This document shows positions 35,504-44,425 of a DNA stretch of 64,000 bases, one piece after another. The notes under the pieces were generated by a model that made no database searches, was not told the DNA's origin, and saw only the letters and a list, made by a program, of their open reading frames with translations. Made by a program: the position numbers and the translations under genes. Position 1 is the first letter of the stretch. Each line of letters begins with the position of its first letter. The stretch is from JBKBIP01 sp046297495 (GTDB taxonomy: Bacteria; Planctomycetota; Planctomycetia; Gemmatales; Gemmataceae): NCBI GenBank assembly GCA_046297495.1, contig JBKBIP010000017.1:57883-121882 (forward strand), given 5' to 3'.

Positions 35504-37204
35504 CTACTGCTTGAAATCCGCCGCGAACGCTTTGGCGTTCAGCTCCGAGCCGGTAGCGAACTTGGTCAGGTCGTTCCAGCTCAGTTTGCGGCCTGGTTCA
35601 AAGACTTTTTCCTTCATGAAATGTCCGACGCGCTTGTCACCGATGTACAGAGACTTGTCGGGGCTAGTCTTGAGCACGTCGCGGGCAATGGCGTGGTGGA
35701 GCTGGGAGGCGAACAGCTGGCCCATCATGTAATTGTGATAATAGACCGGAGCGCTGACGACGTGAATCTTGCTGGCGTAATCCGGAGCGTCGCGGCCTTC
35801 GGGACGTTTCACTTCCTGATACTTCTCGACCAAATCCCACCATAGCTTGTTCAAATCCTGATCGGGATCTTCATACATGCTCTTCTCAAAACGCAACATC
35901 ACCTGGCACCAGCGCGAGAAAATAAGTAGTTGATTGCGCTGCACCTTGGCGGCGGTCTCGTCGAAGGCTTGCGGATTTTCGACCTTCAGTCCCATCTGTT
36001 CCATCCAGGGGCGGTTCTTGGACCAGCGCTCGAACATCATGGCCACTCCTTCCGTGGTTAGGATGTGGGCGGCGTCGCGCAGGGTGTAGGGTATGGTCTT
36101 GGGCATGTTCTTGCTGCTATAAACCGCATGTCCCAACTCATGCAGCATCGTTCCCATCCAGTATTCATTGGGGACGATGTTGGCCAAGACGCGGACATCG
36201 CCGGCCCGGTCAATGTCGGTGCAAAAGGCGTGCGGGCTTTTGCCGGGTTTCTCATACAGGTCACTGCGGGCGATGACATCATCAATGGGCAGGCCGATCC
36301 CGTCGTAGAAACGCCGGCAGATATCGAGATGGTCCGCCTTGGCGTAAGGGGCATCGAGACTAACCGCGAACACGGCGGGGGATTCCTGGAAGAACGGGTC
36401 GTGATAGTGCCAGGGGCGCAGCTCAGCGACCGACACCCCGCAATCCGCCGCCAGCTTGGCGTCAATCTCCTGCTTGGCTTGGCGGAATGGCTCGCGGGTC
36501 AGCTCATCCAATTCATCGAACAATTTCATCAACTCTGGGCCGTTCTGCTCATTCAAGTGCAACATCAATTGATGATAACTGTCAAAACCAAGCTGCGCCG
36601 CCGCCAGATTGCGGAGCTTGACCAGCTCTTTCAAGTCTTTCTCGACGACGGCCCCCACGCCTTTGGACGATTCCCACACTTCCTGGCGGCGGGCGGAATC
36701 CTTCGATGTTTTCAGAATGCGGCGTACTTCGCTATCCGCCACTTCCTTGCCATCGACCTTGGCCCGATAGACGTTGAAGGCTTTCTCGACGGCGTTGGAT
36801 TTGGCGACTATCTGCTTCAGCAACTCGGCATCAACCTGCTTTTCCAGGTAGGTGAGATGCAGCACCTCAATGCAACGGGACATGAGCGAGTCCTCGATTT
36901 GCCTGCGGTTTTTGTAGAGTTCCATCACTTCCTCAAAGGCTTTCTTGTCGGCCAGGGCGGCGTTGATGCGGTTTTGCGCCTCCTCCTTGCGCGCGAAGTC
37001 CTCATCCTTGCCGCTGACATTGGCATCCCACCAAGCGATGTTGGCGGCGATTTCTAGCGGCCGCAACTTGGCCTCGTGCTGGGCGACGAACTGGCGCGCG
37101 CGTTCGGTCATGGTTGACTTCTCCTCCGCCGGGGCCGCCGACACGAACCACGGCAGAGCCGACAACGCCAGCGCCGCCGAGAATCGGGAGCAAAATCGGT
37201 TCAT
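35504..37204 (-). CDS. Secreted M2-like (ACE-type) metallopeptidase
   Basis: Exported gluzincin of 566 residues, best matched to the M2 peptidyl-dipeptidase family, with M3 as the alternative. The start MNRFCSRFSAALALSALPWF is a signal peptide cut near VSAAPA, with GAGGAG seven bases before the ATG; the longer frame to 37309 has no such support. The zinc site is MLHELGHAVYSSKNM (HExxH), with the third ligand Glu in TTEGVAMMFERW. The N-terminal segment IAANIAWWDANVSGKDEDFA and LRNLAAAQLGFDSYHQL fit M2 enzymes. Likely role: trimming of peptides in the envelope. A POT peptide transporter is encoded two genes further along the same strand. Confidence 0.83.
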   Translation of the reverse strand: MNRFCSRFSAALALSALPWFVSAAPAEEKSTMTERARQFVAQHEAKLRPLEIAANIAWWDANVSGKDEDFARKEEAQNRINAALADKKAFEEVMELYKNRRQIEDSLMSRCIEVLHLTYLEKQVDAELLKQIVAKSNAVEKAFNVYRAKVDGKEVADSEVRRILKTSKDSARRQEVWESSKGVGAVVEKDLKELVKLRNLAAAQLGFDSYHQLMLHLNEQNGPELMKLFDELDELTREPFRQAKQEIDAKLAADCGVSVAELRPWHYHDPFFQESPAVFAVSLDAPYAKADHLDICRRFYDGIGLPIDDVIARSDLYEKPGKSPHAFCTDIDRAGDVRVLANIVPNEYWMGTMLHELGHAVYSSKNMPKTIPYTLRDAAHILTTEGVAMMFERWSKNRPWMEQMGLKVENPQAFDETAAKVQRNQLLIFSRWCQVMLRFEKSMYEDPDQDLNKLWWDLVEKYQEVKRPEGRDAPDYASKIHVVSAPVYYHNYMMGQLFASQLHHAIARDVLKTSPDKSLYIGDKRVGHFMKEKVFEPGRKLSWNDLTKFATGSELNAKAFAADFKQ

Positions 37205-37241
37205 GAAAAAACTCCTCAAGCAATGAACGATGTTTCGGCAG

Positions 37242-37263
37242 AGCGTCGCCAACCCGCGACGCT
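37242..37263. repeat. AGCGTCGC hairpin in the peptidase leader
   Basis: AGCGTCGC (37242-37249) pairs perfectly with GCGACGCT (37256-37263). The core matches the TTAGCGACGCTTC palindromes at 27645 and 31688. One GAACGAT heptamer unit lies just beside it at 37225-37231, between the hairpin and the ribosome-binding site. Confidence 0.6.
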
Positions 37264-37408
37264 GGAACTGCCTTTCCTTCCTTACGACGAACGCCGTGCC
37301 AGTGGGCACTCGTTGGCGCCGCGTGCTTGATTATCGTTTGATGAAATTTCCATATTCGCTAATATACGCGGCAATCACCCAGCTTGCGAGGCGCGAGGAG
37401 ATCGAACG

Positions 37409-37882
37409 ATGGGAACCTTTCGGCATGTGGCGGACACTGAAGCGGGGGCGGCGGCGTTGGGGATTTTGGTGCCGCCAGGGAGACGTACCATCGTCATTCT
37501 ACGGCCCCGGTCGTTGCCGTGGGACCTGCTGTTGGCGCGCCAGCCGTTGCTACTTGATGTCAAACCCTCCTTTCAGGAAATGGACGCCGCGCGGGCCGCG
37601 CGGGTGGCCGAGCAGCTTGGCGCCGCTTTGGAAACAGGGCAGCAGCGCGTGGAACCGCTGGCGGCCGCCGAGAGCGTCGGCTATTGGTTGCGCGTGGATG
37701 CGCGGGCCTTCGTGTTGATCGCCTGCGAGCGCCGGCCGGGGCAAGCGTATCAGCTCGCCGTGTTCGCCACGCTGGCGGAAGCCCAGACAGCGGCCCAGCA
37801 ATTAGCCAGCGTGTTGTGTCCTGCCACAGACGCAGAGCAGGAAATCTATTTCAACACCCGCCATTTCACGCGGTCCTCGTAA
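37409..37882 (+). CDS. Hypothetical protein (157 aa)
   Basis: No family recognised. GAGGAG eight to nine bases before the ATG makes a real gene likely. The protein starts GTFRHVADTEAGAAALGILV and has beta-like stretches (RTIVILRPRSLPWDLL, GYWLRVDARAFVLIACERR). An Ala/Gln-rich helix (ATLAEAQTAAQQLASVL) and a basic end follow. No signal peptide, metal site or membrane helix is seen. It precedes the Gfo/Idh/MocA oxidoreductase on the same strand by 65 bases, so it may be co-transcribed with the oxidoreductase/isomerase pair. Confidence 0.65.
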   Translation: MGTFRHVADTEAGAAALGILVPPGRRTIVILRPRSLPWDLLLARQPLLLDVKPSFQEMDAARAARVAEQLGAALETGQQRVEPLAAAESVGYWLRVDARAFVLIACERRPGQAYQLAVFATLAEAQTAAQQLASVLCPATDAEQEIYFNTRHFTRSS

Positions 37883-37947
37883 TGGGTTCTCGGTATATAA
37901 CAAAATCAGGTGGCCATCCTCATCATTGCTTACCGAGTGGCTTCATC

Positions 37948-39102
37948 ATGGCAAACGTGGGTGTCGCGGTCGTGGGCACGGGTTTCATTGGCCCCGTTCA
38001 TGTCGAGGGGTTGCGCCGGCTGGGGCAGCCGGTGCGCGGCATCCTGGGTTCCACGCCAGAGAAGAGTCGGGCGGCGGCGCAGGCCTTGGGACTACCGCGC
38101 GGCTATGGCGGCTGGGCGGAATTGCTGGCCGACCCGGATGTGCAGGCGGTGCATGTTACCTCTCCCAATCGTCACCATTTCGAGCAATGCCGGCAGGCTC
38201 TGGCGGCGGGGAAGCATGTGATCTGTGAAAAACCGCTGGCCATGACCAGTCAAGAATCCGCCGTGCTGGTGTCGCTGGCGGAGCAAACGCCGTTGGTCAC
38301 GGCGGTCAATTACAACATCCGTTTCTATCCATTGTGCCTGGAACTCCGCCAGCGCGTCGCCGCCGGAGAGCTGGGCACCATTTACCATGTGACCGGATCG
38401 TATGTCCAAGATTGGCTCTTGTATGACACGGATTTCAACTGGCGGGTGCTGCCGGAGGAAGGGGGAGCCTTGCGGGCCGTGGCCGACATCGGCACGCACT
38501 GGCTCGACCTGGTTACTAGCATCACCGGCTTAGAGGTGGCCGCCGTGTGTGCCGATCTGCGCACCGTGCTTGCCGTGCGTCAACGGCCCCAAGGCTCCGT
38601 GGAAACCTTCACCAGTAAGCTCCAGGCCCCCCGCGCCACGGAGCCTGTCGCCATCCACACGGAAGATTACGGCTCCGTGTTGTTGCGTTTTCAAGGTGGG
38701 GTCGGTGGTTGCCTGACGGTGTCACAGGTGAACGCGGGGCGCAAGAATTGCCTGCGCTTCGAGATTGCCGGTTCCCAAGGGGCTGCCGCCTGGGACAGTG
38801 AACGTCCCAATGAATTATGGCTCGGCCACCGCGACCGGCCCAACGAGCTGCTGATCCGCGATCCGGCGCTGTTGGCCAAGAGCGTTCGCCCCTTCGCCAA
38901 CTACCCCGGCGGCCACAACGAAGGCTTTCCCGATACCTTCAAGCAGCTGTTCCGGGCGGTGTATCAACACATAGAGACAGGGGCCAGTTCCCTGCCGTAC
39001 CCGACGTTCGCGGACGGACATCGGGAAATCCTTTTGTGCGAGGCGATCCTGCGCAGTCAACGTGAGCAACGCTGGGTGGAGTTAGGGGACGTGAGCAAGT
39101 AA
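37948..39102 (+). CDS. Gfo/Idh/MocA family oxidoreductase
   Basis: NAD(P)-dependent sugar or polyol dehydrogenase of 384 residues. It has the Rossmann start VGVAVVGTGFIGPVHVEGLR, the substrate-pocket motif GKHVICEKPLAM (the Lys of EKP is catalytic in the family), and ADIGTHWLDLVTSITG with the conserved His. A long frame extends back to 37684 through the preceding gene; the ATG at 37948 sets the normal N-terminus. The isomerase/epimerase gene starts 28 bases after its stop, a very common pairing in sugar catabolism such as inositol-like or rare-sugar pathways. The exact substrate cannot be read from sequence. Confidence 0.93.
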   Translation: MANVGVAVVGTGFIGPVHVEGLRRLGQPVRGILGSTPEKSRAAAQALGLPRGYGGWAELLADPDVQAVHVTSPNRHHFEQCRQALAAGKHVICEKPLAMTSQESAVLVSLAEQTPLVTAVNYNIRFYPLCLELRQRVAAGELGTIYHVTGSYVQDWLLYDTDFNWRVLPEEGGALRAVADIGTHWLDLVTSITGLEVAAVCADLRTVLAVRQRPQGSVETFTSKLQAPRATEPVAIHTEDYGSVLLRFQGGVGGCLTVSQVNAGRKNCLRFEIAGSQGAAAWDSERPNELWLGHRDRPNELLIRDPALLAKSVRPFANYPGGHNEGFPDTFKQLFRAVYQHIETGASSLPYPTFADGHREILLCEAILRSQREQRWVELGDVSK

Positions 39103-39130
39103 ATCAATCCACTGGCAATGGAGAAATCCC

Positions 39131-40039
39131 ATGCAAATTGGCTTCGTGACCGCGATCTTGCCGGAACTGACCTTCAAGGAAGTCCTGGAATTCGCCGCCG
39201 AGGAAGGATTCGACTGCGTGGAGGTGATGTGTTGGCCGCCGGGGGGGGCCGACCGGCGCTATGGCGGCGTGGTGCATATTGATGTCACCCACTTCACCAG
39301 CGAATACGCGGAGGAAATTCGAGACTTGGTCCGCACCCATGGCGTGACCATCTCCGCTTTGGGCTACTATCCCAACCCGCTCGATCCCCAGCCCGCGCAG
39401 CGCCGCGTGGCCGAGGAACATTTGCGCAAGGTCATCGACGCCGCCCCGCGATTGGGAGTGGACACGGTCACGACCTTCATCGGCCGCGACCCCGCCAAGA
39501 CCGTTGAAGACAACTGGCCCACCTTTCAAACCATCTGGCCTGCTTTGGTCCAGCACGCCGAATCGCGCGGCATCAAGATCGCGTTGGAAAACTGTCCCAT
39601 GTTATTCAGCAACGATGAATGGCCCGGCGGCAAGAACCTGGTGGTCTCCCCCGCCATCTGGCGCACTATCTTTCAAGAGATCCCCAGCAAGAACTTGGGA
39701 TTGAATTTCGACCCATCACATTTGGTTTGGCAGCACATCGATTACCTACGCTGCCTGCGGGAATTCGCCCAGCGCATCTACCATGTTCATGCCAAGGATA
39801 CCCGCATTGATCCCGATCGCCTGTACGAACGCGGCATTCTGGGTCTCGGGTGGCATACTCCGAAGATTCCGGGCTTCGGTGATGTGGAATGGGGCCAGTT
39901 TTTTTCCGTGCTCAGTGACACCGGCTATCGGGGGCCGGTGTGTATTGAGGTGGAAGACCGTGCCTTTGAAGGCTCGCTCGACGACCGCAAGCGAGCCTTG
40001 CGGCAAAGCAAGCGTTTTCTGGAGCAGTTCGTGACATAA
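39131..40039 (+). CDS. Sugar phosphate isomerase/epimerase (xylose isomerase-like TIM barrel)
   Basis: AP-endonuclease-2 superfamily TIM barrel of 302 residues, a metal-dependent sugar isomerase or epimerase. Recognisable segments are AAEEGFDCVEVMCWPPG, VTISALGYYPNPL, KIALENCPMLF with the metal-binding Glu, LNFDPSHLVWQHID with Asp and His, IYHVHAKDTRID with His, and the final VCIEVEDRAFEGSLDD with Glu. GGAG stands seven bases before the ATG. It is co-oriented with the oxidoreductase 28 bases upstream, so both probably act on the same carbohydrate. Convergent with an EF-hand gene across a palindrome. Confidence 0.92.
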   Translation: MQIGFVTAILPELTFKEVLEFAAEEGFDCVEVMCWPPGGADRRYGGVVHIDVTHFTSEYAEEIRDLVRTHGVTISALGYYPNPLDPQPAQRRVAEEHLRKVIDAAPRLGVDTVTTFIGRDPAKTVEDNWPTFQTIWPALVQHAESRGIKIALENCPMLFSNDEWPGGKNLVVSPAIWRTIFQEIPSKNLGLNFDPSHLVWQHIDYLRCLREFAQRIYHVHAKDTRIDPDRLYERGILGLGWHTPKIPGFGDVEWGQFFSVLSDTGYRGPVCIEVEDRAFEGSLDDRKRALRQSKRFLEQFVT

Positions 40040-40053
40040 AAAATGCGCGGTTT

Positions 40054-40080
40054 CGAGAATGAATAGATATTCATTACTCG
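40054..40080. repeat. Dyad between convergent genes
   Basis: CGAG plus AATGAATA pairs with TATTCATT plus CTCG around GA with one bulged A. It lies between the isomerase stop and the EF-hand stop. No T run follows on either strand, so it is a weak terminator candidate at best. Confidence 0.5.
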
Positions 40081-40118
40081 ATCCCACGCATTCACCAAAT
40101 GCCTATTCAACGATTGAT

Positions 40119-40520
40119 TTATTCCTGGTTATCTGGCTTCGCCCGTCTCTTAGCATCAGGTTTCTTGGCGTCGGGGCGCTTCTTCTTGAAGTCCGGGCGC
40201 TTCTTGTCTCCCCCACGAAATTCACCGAATTTCTTAAACTCCTCGGCGCTGATGAAGCCGTCGCCATCCGCGTCCAATCGGCTAAACATCCTGGATTGAA
40301 ATTCCTTGAACTTCTCCTCACCAACCCGTTCCTTGAAGCGCTCGCCGAACTTGCTGAATTCTTCCTTGCTGATCTTGCCGTCGTTGTTGGTGTCAAGTTT
40401 CTTGAACAACTCCTCGGGGCTGGGACGTTGACCTCTCTTGGCGTCATCATCGGCCTCCGCCGTACCGATTACCAATCCCATGGCACATATTAGAGTAGAA
40501 CCGAGCAACAGTCGAAACAT
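40119..40520 (-). CDS. Secreted EF-hand calcium-binding protein
   Basis: Exported protein of 133 residues with two EF-hands. The ATG at 40520 begins a signal peptide (MFRLLLGSTLICAMGLVIGT, cut near AEADD); the longer frame to 40622 adds a non-family extension. Loop 1 is DTNNDGKISKEE and loop 2 is DADGDGFISAEE; both have the calcium-ligand pattern DxDxDGxIxxxE. The C-terminus is a Lys/Arg/Asp/Pro-rich tail (KKKRPDAKKPDAKRR), probably disordered. Such small EF-hand proteins are numerous in planctomycetes; their role is unknown. GAGAG precedes the ATG by about ten bases. Confidence 0.88.
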   Translation of the reverse strand: MFRLLLGSTLICAMGLVIGTAEADDDAKRGQRPSPEELFKKLDTNNDGKISKEEFSKFGERFKERVGEEKFKEFQSRMFSRLDADGDGFISAEEFKKFGEFRGGDKKRPDFKKKRPDAKKPDAKRRAKPDNQE

Positions 40521-40905
40521 TGGGGATACTCTCTTAATCTTGGCGACACTAGATTGCATTCGGGATGGTTCGCCGGACCAATCTCGAATGGGCACTGTGA
40601 TTTGGGAGTTCAGCGCCTGCACCTATGGCATTGAACCCCAAATTGGCGCGGAGGTAGCGGAGTGACCGATTTTCAGCCGCTGAAATCGACCAAGCCAGCA
40701 CGTTAGTCAGCCGGTAATTCGCCCCAAACTGTCTCAATGGCCATGTAAGAGGTCATTTATTGTACCGGGCTTGACCGGAATTCGTTCGCTGGGAGAGCAG
40801 AAACTTGATCGATTTGCCCGCACTGGGAAGTCATGCCAAAATAGCACGGAAAGTCCCCACCTATGCACGGTTTGTAGCCCAAAGAGGTCCCTGAAAGGCG
40901 GCGAA
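40521..40905. other. Gap without recognisable gene (385 bp)
   Basis: Between the EF-hand gene and the DUF1501 gene stop, both on the minus strand. A minus-strand frame here merely overlaps the DUF1501 gene in another phase. I see no strong hairpin or repeat; it should hold the EF-hand promoter. Confidence 0.45.
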
Positions 40906-42231
40906 TCAAGACAAGCCGGCAATGGGCTGAACGCTGCTCGGTAGAATCGGCATGGGCCGGTCAGCGATATCCGTGACCATCGCATGAGGATCGATGCCCA
41001 GGTTGTGATAGACAGTGGCCAGGACATCTTGATAATGAATGGGCCGATCCCGCGCCTCGGCGGCGGCGGTGTCGGTGGAACCGATGACTTGGCCGGTTCG
41101 CATGTTGCCACCGGCCAGCAGCACGCCATTGACGCGCGCCCAGTGATCGCGGCCGGCGTCCTTGTTGATCTTGGGGGTTCGGCCAAATTCCCCCCACACC
41201 ACCACGGTGACATCGCGGTCCAGACCGCGGGCGTGAATATCTTCCACCAGGGCGGAGATGCCCTGATCGAACAGGGGCAGCCGCTTCCGCAGCGACTCGA
41301 AATTCCGGCCATGCGTGTCCCAAAAACCATACGCCACCGTCACGACTCGCGCTCCCGCTTCGACCAGACGCCGGGCCATCAATAATTGATCATTCCACAT
41401 CGGGGCGCCGTCCCCCAAATGTTTGGGGGAGCCGCGGCCGTACCGTTCCCGCACCGCTTCTGGCTCTTTCGTCACATCCAAGGCCTCGACCAGCTTGCTC
41501 GATGTCAGCACGTCGAATGCTCGTTGATAATAAGCATTCATGCTGGCGGCTTGCTTGTCCGCGGCAACCCGCGCTTGGTCGAGCTGTTCCAGCAATCGGC
41601 GCCGTTCCGCCAAATCGTTCGCCGTCAGGGCTTGCAAGCGCATCACTGCCAAATCCTGACCATCGACTTTCACCGGATGTGCTGCTCGCCCCAAGGGACC
41701 GGGCTCCGGGCTGTTGTACGGCTTGTGCTGCATGGTCGGGAAAAGATCGACGAAGGGGGGCACCACGGGATCGGCTGGTCCCTGGACCCGCGCGACGACG
41801 GAACCGAAGTGCGGCTTGGATTCGCGCCGGGCAATGTTCATCGTATAGCCGGTCAGGTTCTGAAAGCTGCTGTGCTCATCGCGCAAACCGACCAACGACC
41901 GCACCAGGACCATTTTGTCCATGATCTCGGCCAGTCGCGGCAAGTGTTCCCCAATGTGAATGCCGGGGACATTCGTGGCAATAGGCCGAAACTCGCCGCG
42001 TACCTCGGCGGGAGCATTCGGTTTCAGGTCGAAGGTATCCTGATGAGCCAACCCGCCCGACAAATAGACCATGATTACCGCTTTGTGCGAGCGGCGCCGG
42101 CCCGCCCGCTCCTCGGCCTGCAACAACTGCGGCAACGCCAATCCGCCCATCGCCAGACCACCAATTTTTAGAAACGAACGACGCGTGAGACCATCGCAGA
42201 ATCGGTGAGCAGGACCATACAGCGTGAACAT
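40906..42231 (-). CDS. DUF1501 family protein with Tat signal
   Basis: Second DUF1501 protein of the window, 441 residues and distinct from the one at 1660. The Tat motif LTRRSFLKIGGLAMGGLALP lies at residues ~15-34, so export in folded form is expected. Family blocks include VIMVYLSGGLAHQDTFDLKP, LVRSLVGLRDEHSSFQNLTG, TVAYGFWDTHGRNFESLRK, VVVWGEFGRTPKINKDAGRD and YHNLGIDPHAMVTD. DUF1501 genes are normally found with a cytochrome-like DUF1549/DUF1553 gene, which is absent here too. Catalytic activity is unproven in the family. Confidence 0.9.
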   Translation of the reverse strand: MFTLYGPAHRFCDGLTRRSFLKIGGLAMGGLALPQLLQAEERAGRRRSHKAVIMVYLSGGLAHQDTFDLKPNAPAEVRGEFRPIATNVPGIHIGEHLPRLAEIMDKMVLVRSLVGLRDEHSSFQNLTGYTMNIARRESKPHFGSVVARVQGPADPVVPPFVDLFPTMQHKPYNSPEPGPLGRAAHPVKVDGQDLAVMRLQALTANDLAERRRLLEQLDQARVAADKQAASMNAYYQRAFDVLTSSKLVEALDVTKEPEAVRERYGRGSPKHLGDGAPMWNDQLLMARRLVEAGARVVTVAYGFWDTHGRNFESLRKRLPLFDQGISALVEDIHARGLDRDVTVVVWGEFGRTPKINKDAGRDHWARVNGVLLAGGNMRTGQVIGSTDTAAAEARDRPIHYQDVLATVYHNLGIDPHAMVTDIADRPMPILPSSVQPIAGLS

Positions 42232-42582
42232 GGGTGGGATTCCTAACTGGTGGGATGTTCAGCAGCCAAACCAACATCATCCAATTTCTATCTTACCTTA
42301 TACTCGGAAAGCGAAGATTTGTCAGGCAGATTTCAGGGTTTTACATACGAAATGTCATTGTGGGAAATAACTCACTGGGAGTCGCGGCGGGGGCGAGCCA
42401 GGAAGCTACCGTTCACCGATCGTCTTCGGGACAACCGCCTAGCATGATTTCGTTCGGGGCGGAGGTTACGTTATGGAAGCGTTATCCCGGCGAACCAACC
42501 GTGACCTTTTGACCCGTCCTCGATGGCACGATTCAACGAAGCAGGTTACTTGCCTTGATCATTGAGAAATTACGAATCGCTC
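42232..42582. other. Gap without recognisable gene (351 bp)
   Basis: Lies upstream of the DUF1501 gene and downstream of the histidine kinase gene, both on the minus strand. Short plus-strand frames here have no family-like features. No clear hairpin with T run, repeat or promoter is seen. Confidence 0.45.
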
Positions 42583-44325
42583 TCACCAACTGTAGCGAGG
42601 CGGATCCGCCGTCGTGAGGTTGCCGTTCGCAGGGGGGATTTCATCCACGGCATAGGAAGTGTGGTGGCCGTTGTTCAAACTACCGTTACGGTGACTTTCT
42701 TGGGGCAAGCGAAGGACAAAGCGCGTGGGACCTTCTAAGCGTTCGTCCCAATAGACATCACCGCCGTGTTCGCGGGCCAGCCGCCAAGCCGTGGGCAGGC
42801 CGAGGCCGAGCGAGCGGCCGGCGCTGCGTCCAGAAAAAAAAGGATCGAATAAATGCTCGCGCTGGGCGGGCTGGGGGCCGGGACCGTTGTCTTCCACGAC
42901 GATATGCAACCACTCCGGCCGCGGCTGTTCGACGCGAATCCGCGCCCACCCCTCCACGGGTGCCGCCTCGATGGCATTGCGCAGCAGGCATGTCAACATG
43001 GTATGCAGTTGGTTGGGATCGGCGCCGATGTGCAAGTTCGCATCCACATCCTCGCATTGGACCTGAACGCGGCGTTGCTCGGCGAGATCGTGTAAGTCGG
43101 CGATGACTTCTTGAGCCGTCCGAAGCACGGACACCAGATGTTTCTGTGGTCGCGGCGGGCGGGCAAACTGCATCAGGCCGTGCAGAATGTCGTGAATGCG
43201 TTGGGCTTGGGTAATGATAGTCCGCAACGCGCGTTGCTTGTCAGCATCTTCTTCACGATTCAGCAGATATTGGGCCTGCCCCGAAATGACGGCGAGAGGA
43301 TTGTTGATTTCATGCCCGGCCCCGGCCGCCAACTCCGCCAGCCCATCCAGTTTCAACGTCCGCAAGCGCGTGGTCTCATGGCGATCCAATTCCCGCACGG
43401 CCTTGTCGAGTTGATCAATGGTCCCTTCCAGATGATGGACATGGGCGACGCCGTGGAAGCGGCGATTATCCGCCGCCAAGTGTAGTAGTTGTCGCACCAA
43501 TGGTTCCCGATACGGTGATGTCCAGCTTGGAGTGGCTGGCAATGTGACAGGTTCTTGACTTACCGCTTGGAGATCGGAACTAGTCAGCCCCAACGCAGCG
43601 GCGATGTCCGCCAAGCGATAGGGAATGCTCAAGCCCAAGCCGGGCTGTTGCCGTTGTGCCAGACCGACTGCTAACTGCACGACGCTGAGCAGATGCGGAT
43701 CGCCCCCCAAACTTCGGCCAACGGCGGGGGGTAAGCTCAGATGACCGACTACGACGGCGAGCCAGTTCGGCAAGAGCCAGCGTCGCGCCAGCCGCCGCGC
43801 GATGCTGGCCTGGTCATAGCCCCAGTGGCAGCGCTGCGTTTGCGTGGGATGGGCGGTGAAATTGGGATCGCGCCAACAAGCCTGAACTTGCTCCGGCGCC
43901 ACGGCGCAGACCGCCAACCAGCCGAGAGGGGCCAGCAACGCCGCCCCCCACGCGGTTTCCGGCGGACAGCGGCGACAGCGCCAGGCCAAACGCTCGGCCA
44001 ACTGGGCATACGTTAGGCAACATTCGTAAACGGCACGTACCGACGGCTGGCGCCAATCCACGAAGCCCACTTCCGGTTGGGAGAGAAAGGAATCCATCCC
44101 TTCCAAAACGGCCGGCTCAGCCAGGAGCGCGAGCAGATTCGGCGGTGGAGAGGCAGATGGCGGGGCGGCCCGACGCACGACCCACAGCACTCCAGCAGGG
44201 TCCAGCCGCAGTTCCGACCAAGCGTCCGCCGAGGCAGAATGCAGAAGGCCGAGCAGGGTCGCGGTACAGGGGGACAGCCAGGGCAGCTGCACGGCAGTTT
44301 CGCCCGGCGGCGGCGTGCTTACCAC
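42583..44325 (-). CDS. HDOD-like sensor histidine kinase
   Basis: Two-component sensor kinase of about 580 residues without membrane helices. The N-terminal ~300 residues look like an HDOD domain (for example RCHWGYDQASIARRLARRWL and VQLAVGLAQRQQPGLGL), a degenerate HD-hydrolase fold used in signalling. The kinase part has an H-box GAGHEINNPLAVISGQAQYL, N-box CLLRNAIEAA, G1 VVEDNGPGP, F-box LFDPFFSGR and G2 SLGLGLPTAWRL. The frame extends to 44394, but AAGGAG five bases before the GTG at 44325 is the best start. The response regulator gene ends 100 bases upstream, so the two form an operon. Confidence 0.88.
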   Translation of the reverse strand: MVSTPPPGETAVQLPWLSPCTATLLGLLHSASADAWSELRLDPAGVLWVVRRAAPPSASPPPNLLALLAEPAVLEGMDSFLSQPEVGFVDWRQPSVRAVYECCLTYAQLAERLAWRCRRCPPETAWGAALLAPLGWLAVCAVAPEQVQACWRDPNFTAHPTQTQRCHWGYDQASIARRLARRWLLPNWLAVVVGHLSLPPAVGRSLGGDPHLLSVVQLAVGLAQRQQPGLGLSIPYRLADIAAALGLTSSDLQAVSQEPVTLPATPSWTSPYREPLVRQLLHLAADNRRFHGVAHVHHLEGTIDQLDKAVRELDRHETTRLRTLKLDGLAELAAGAGHEINNPLAVISGQAQYLLNREEDADKQRALRTIITQAQRIHDILHGLMQFARPPRPQKHLVSVLRTAQEVIADLHDLAEQRRVQVQCEDVDANLHIGADPNQLHTMLTCLLRNAIEAAPVEGWARIRVEQPRPEWLHIVVEDNGPGPQPAQREHLFDPFFSGRSAGRSLGLGLPTAWRLAREHGGDVYWDERLEGPTRFVLRLPQESHRNGSLNNGHHTSYAVDEIPPANGNLTTADPPRYSW

Positions 44326-44425
44326 ATTGGCTCCTTCCCAAGAAAAAAAGGAAAAAGGCATGTGGAAAAAGAGACTCTTCTTTTTCCAGCCCACCTTTTT
44401 CCTTAGTTCCTTACATCCTTATGCC

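Noticed and set aside
40734..41330. 198-codon minus-strand frame
   Set aside because: It overlaps the DUF1501 gene in another phase and shows no signature of its own.
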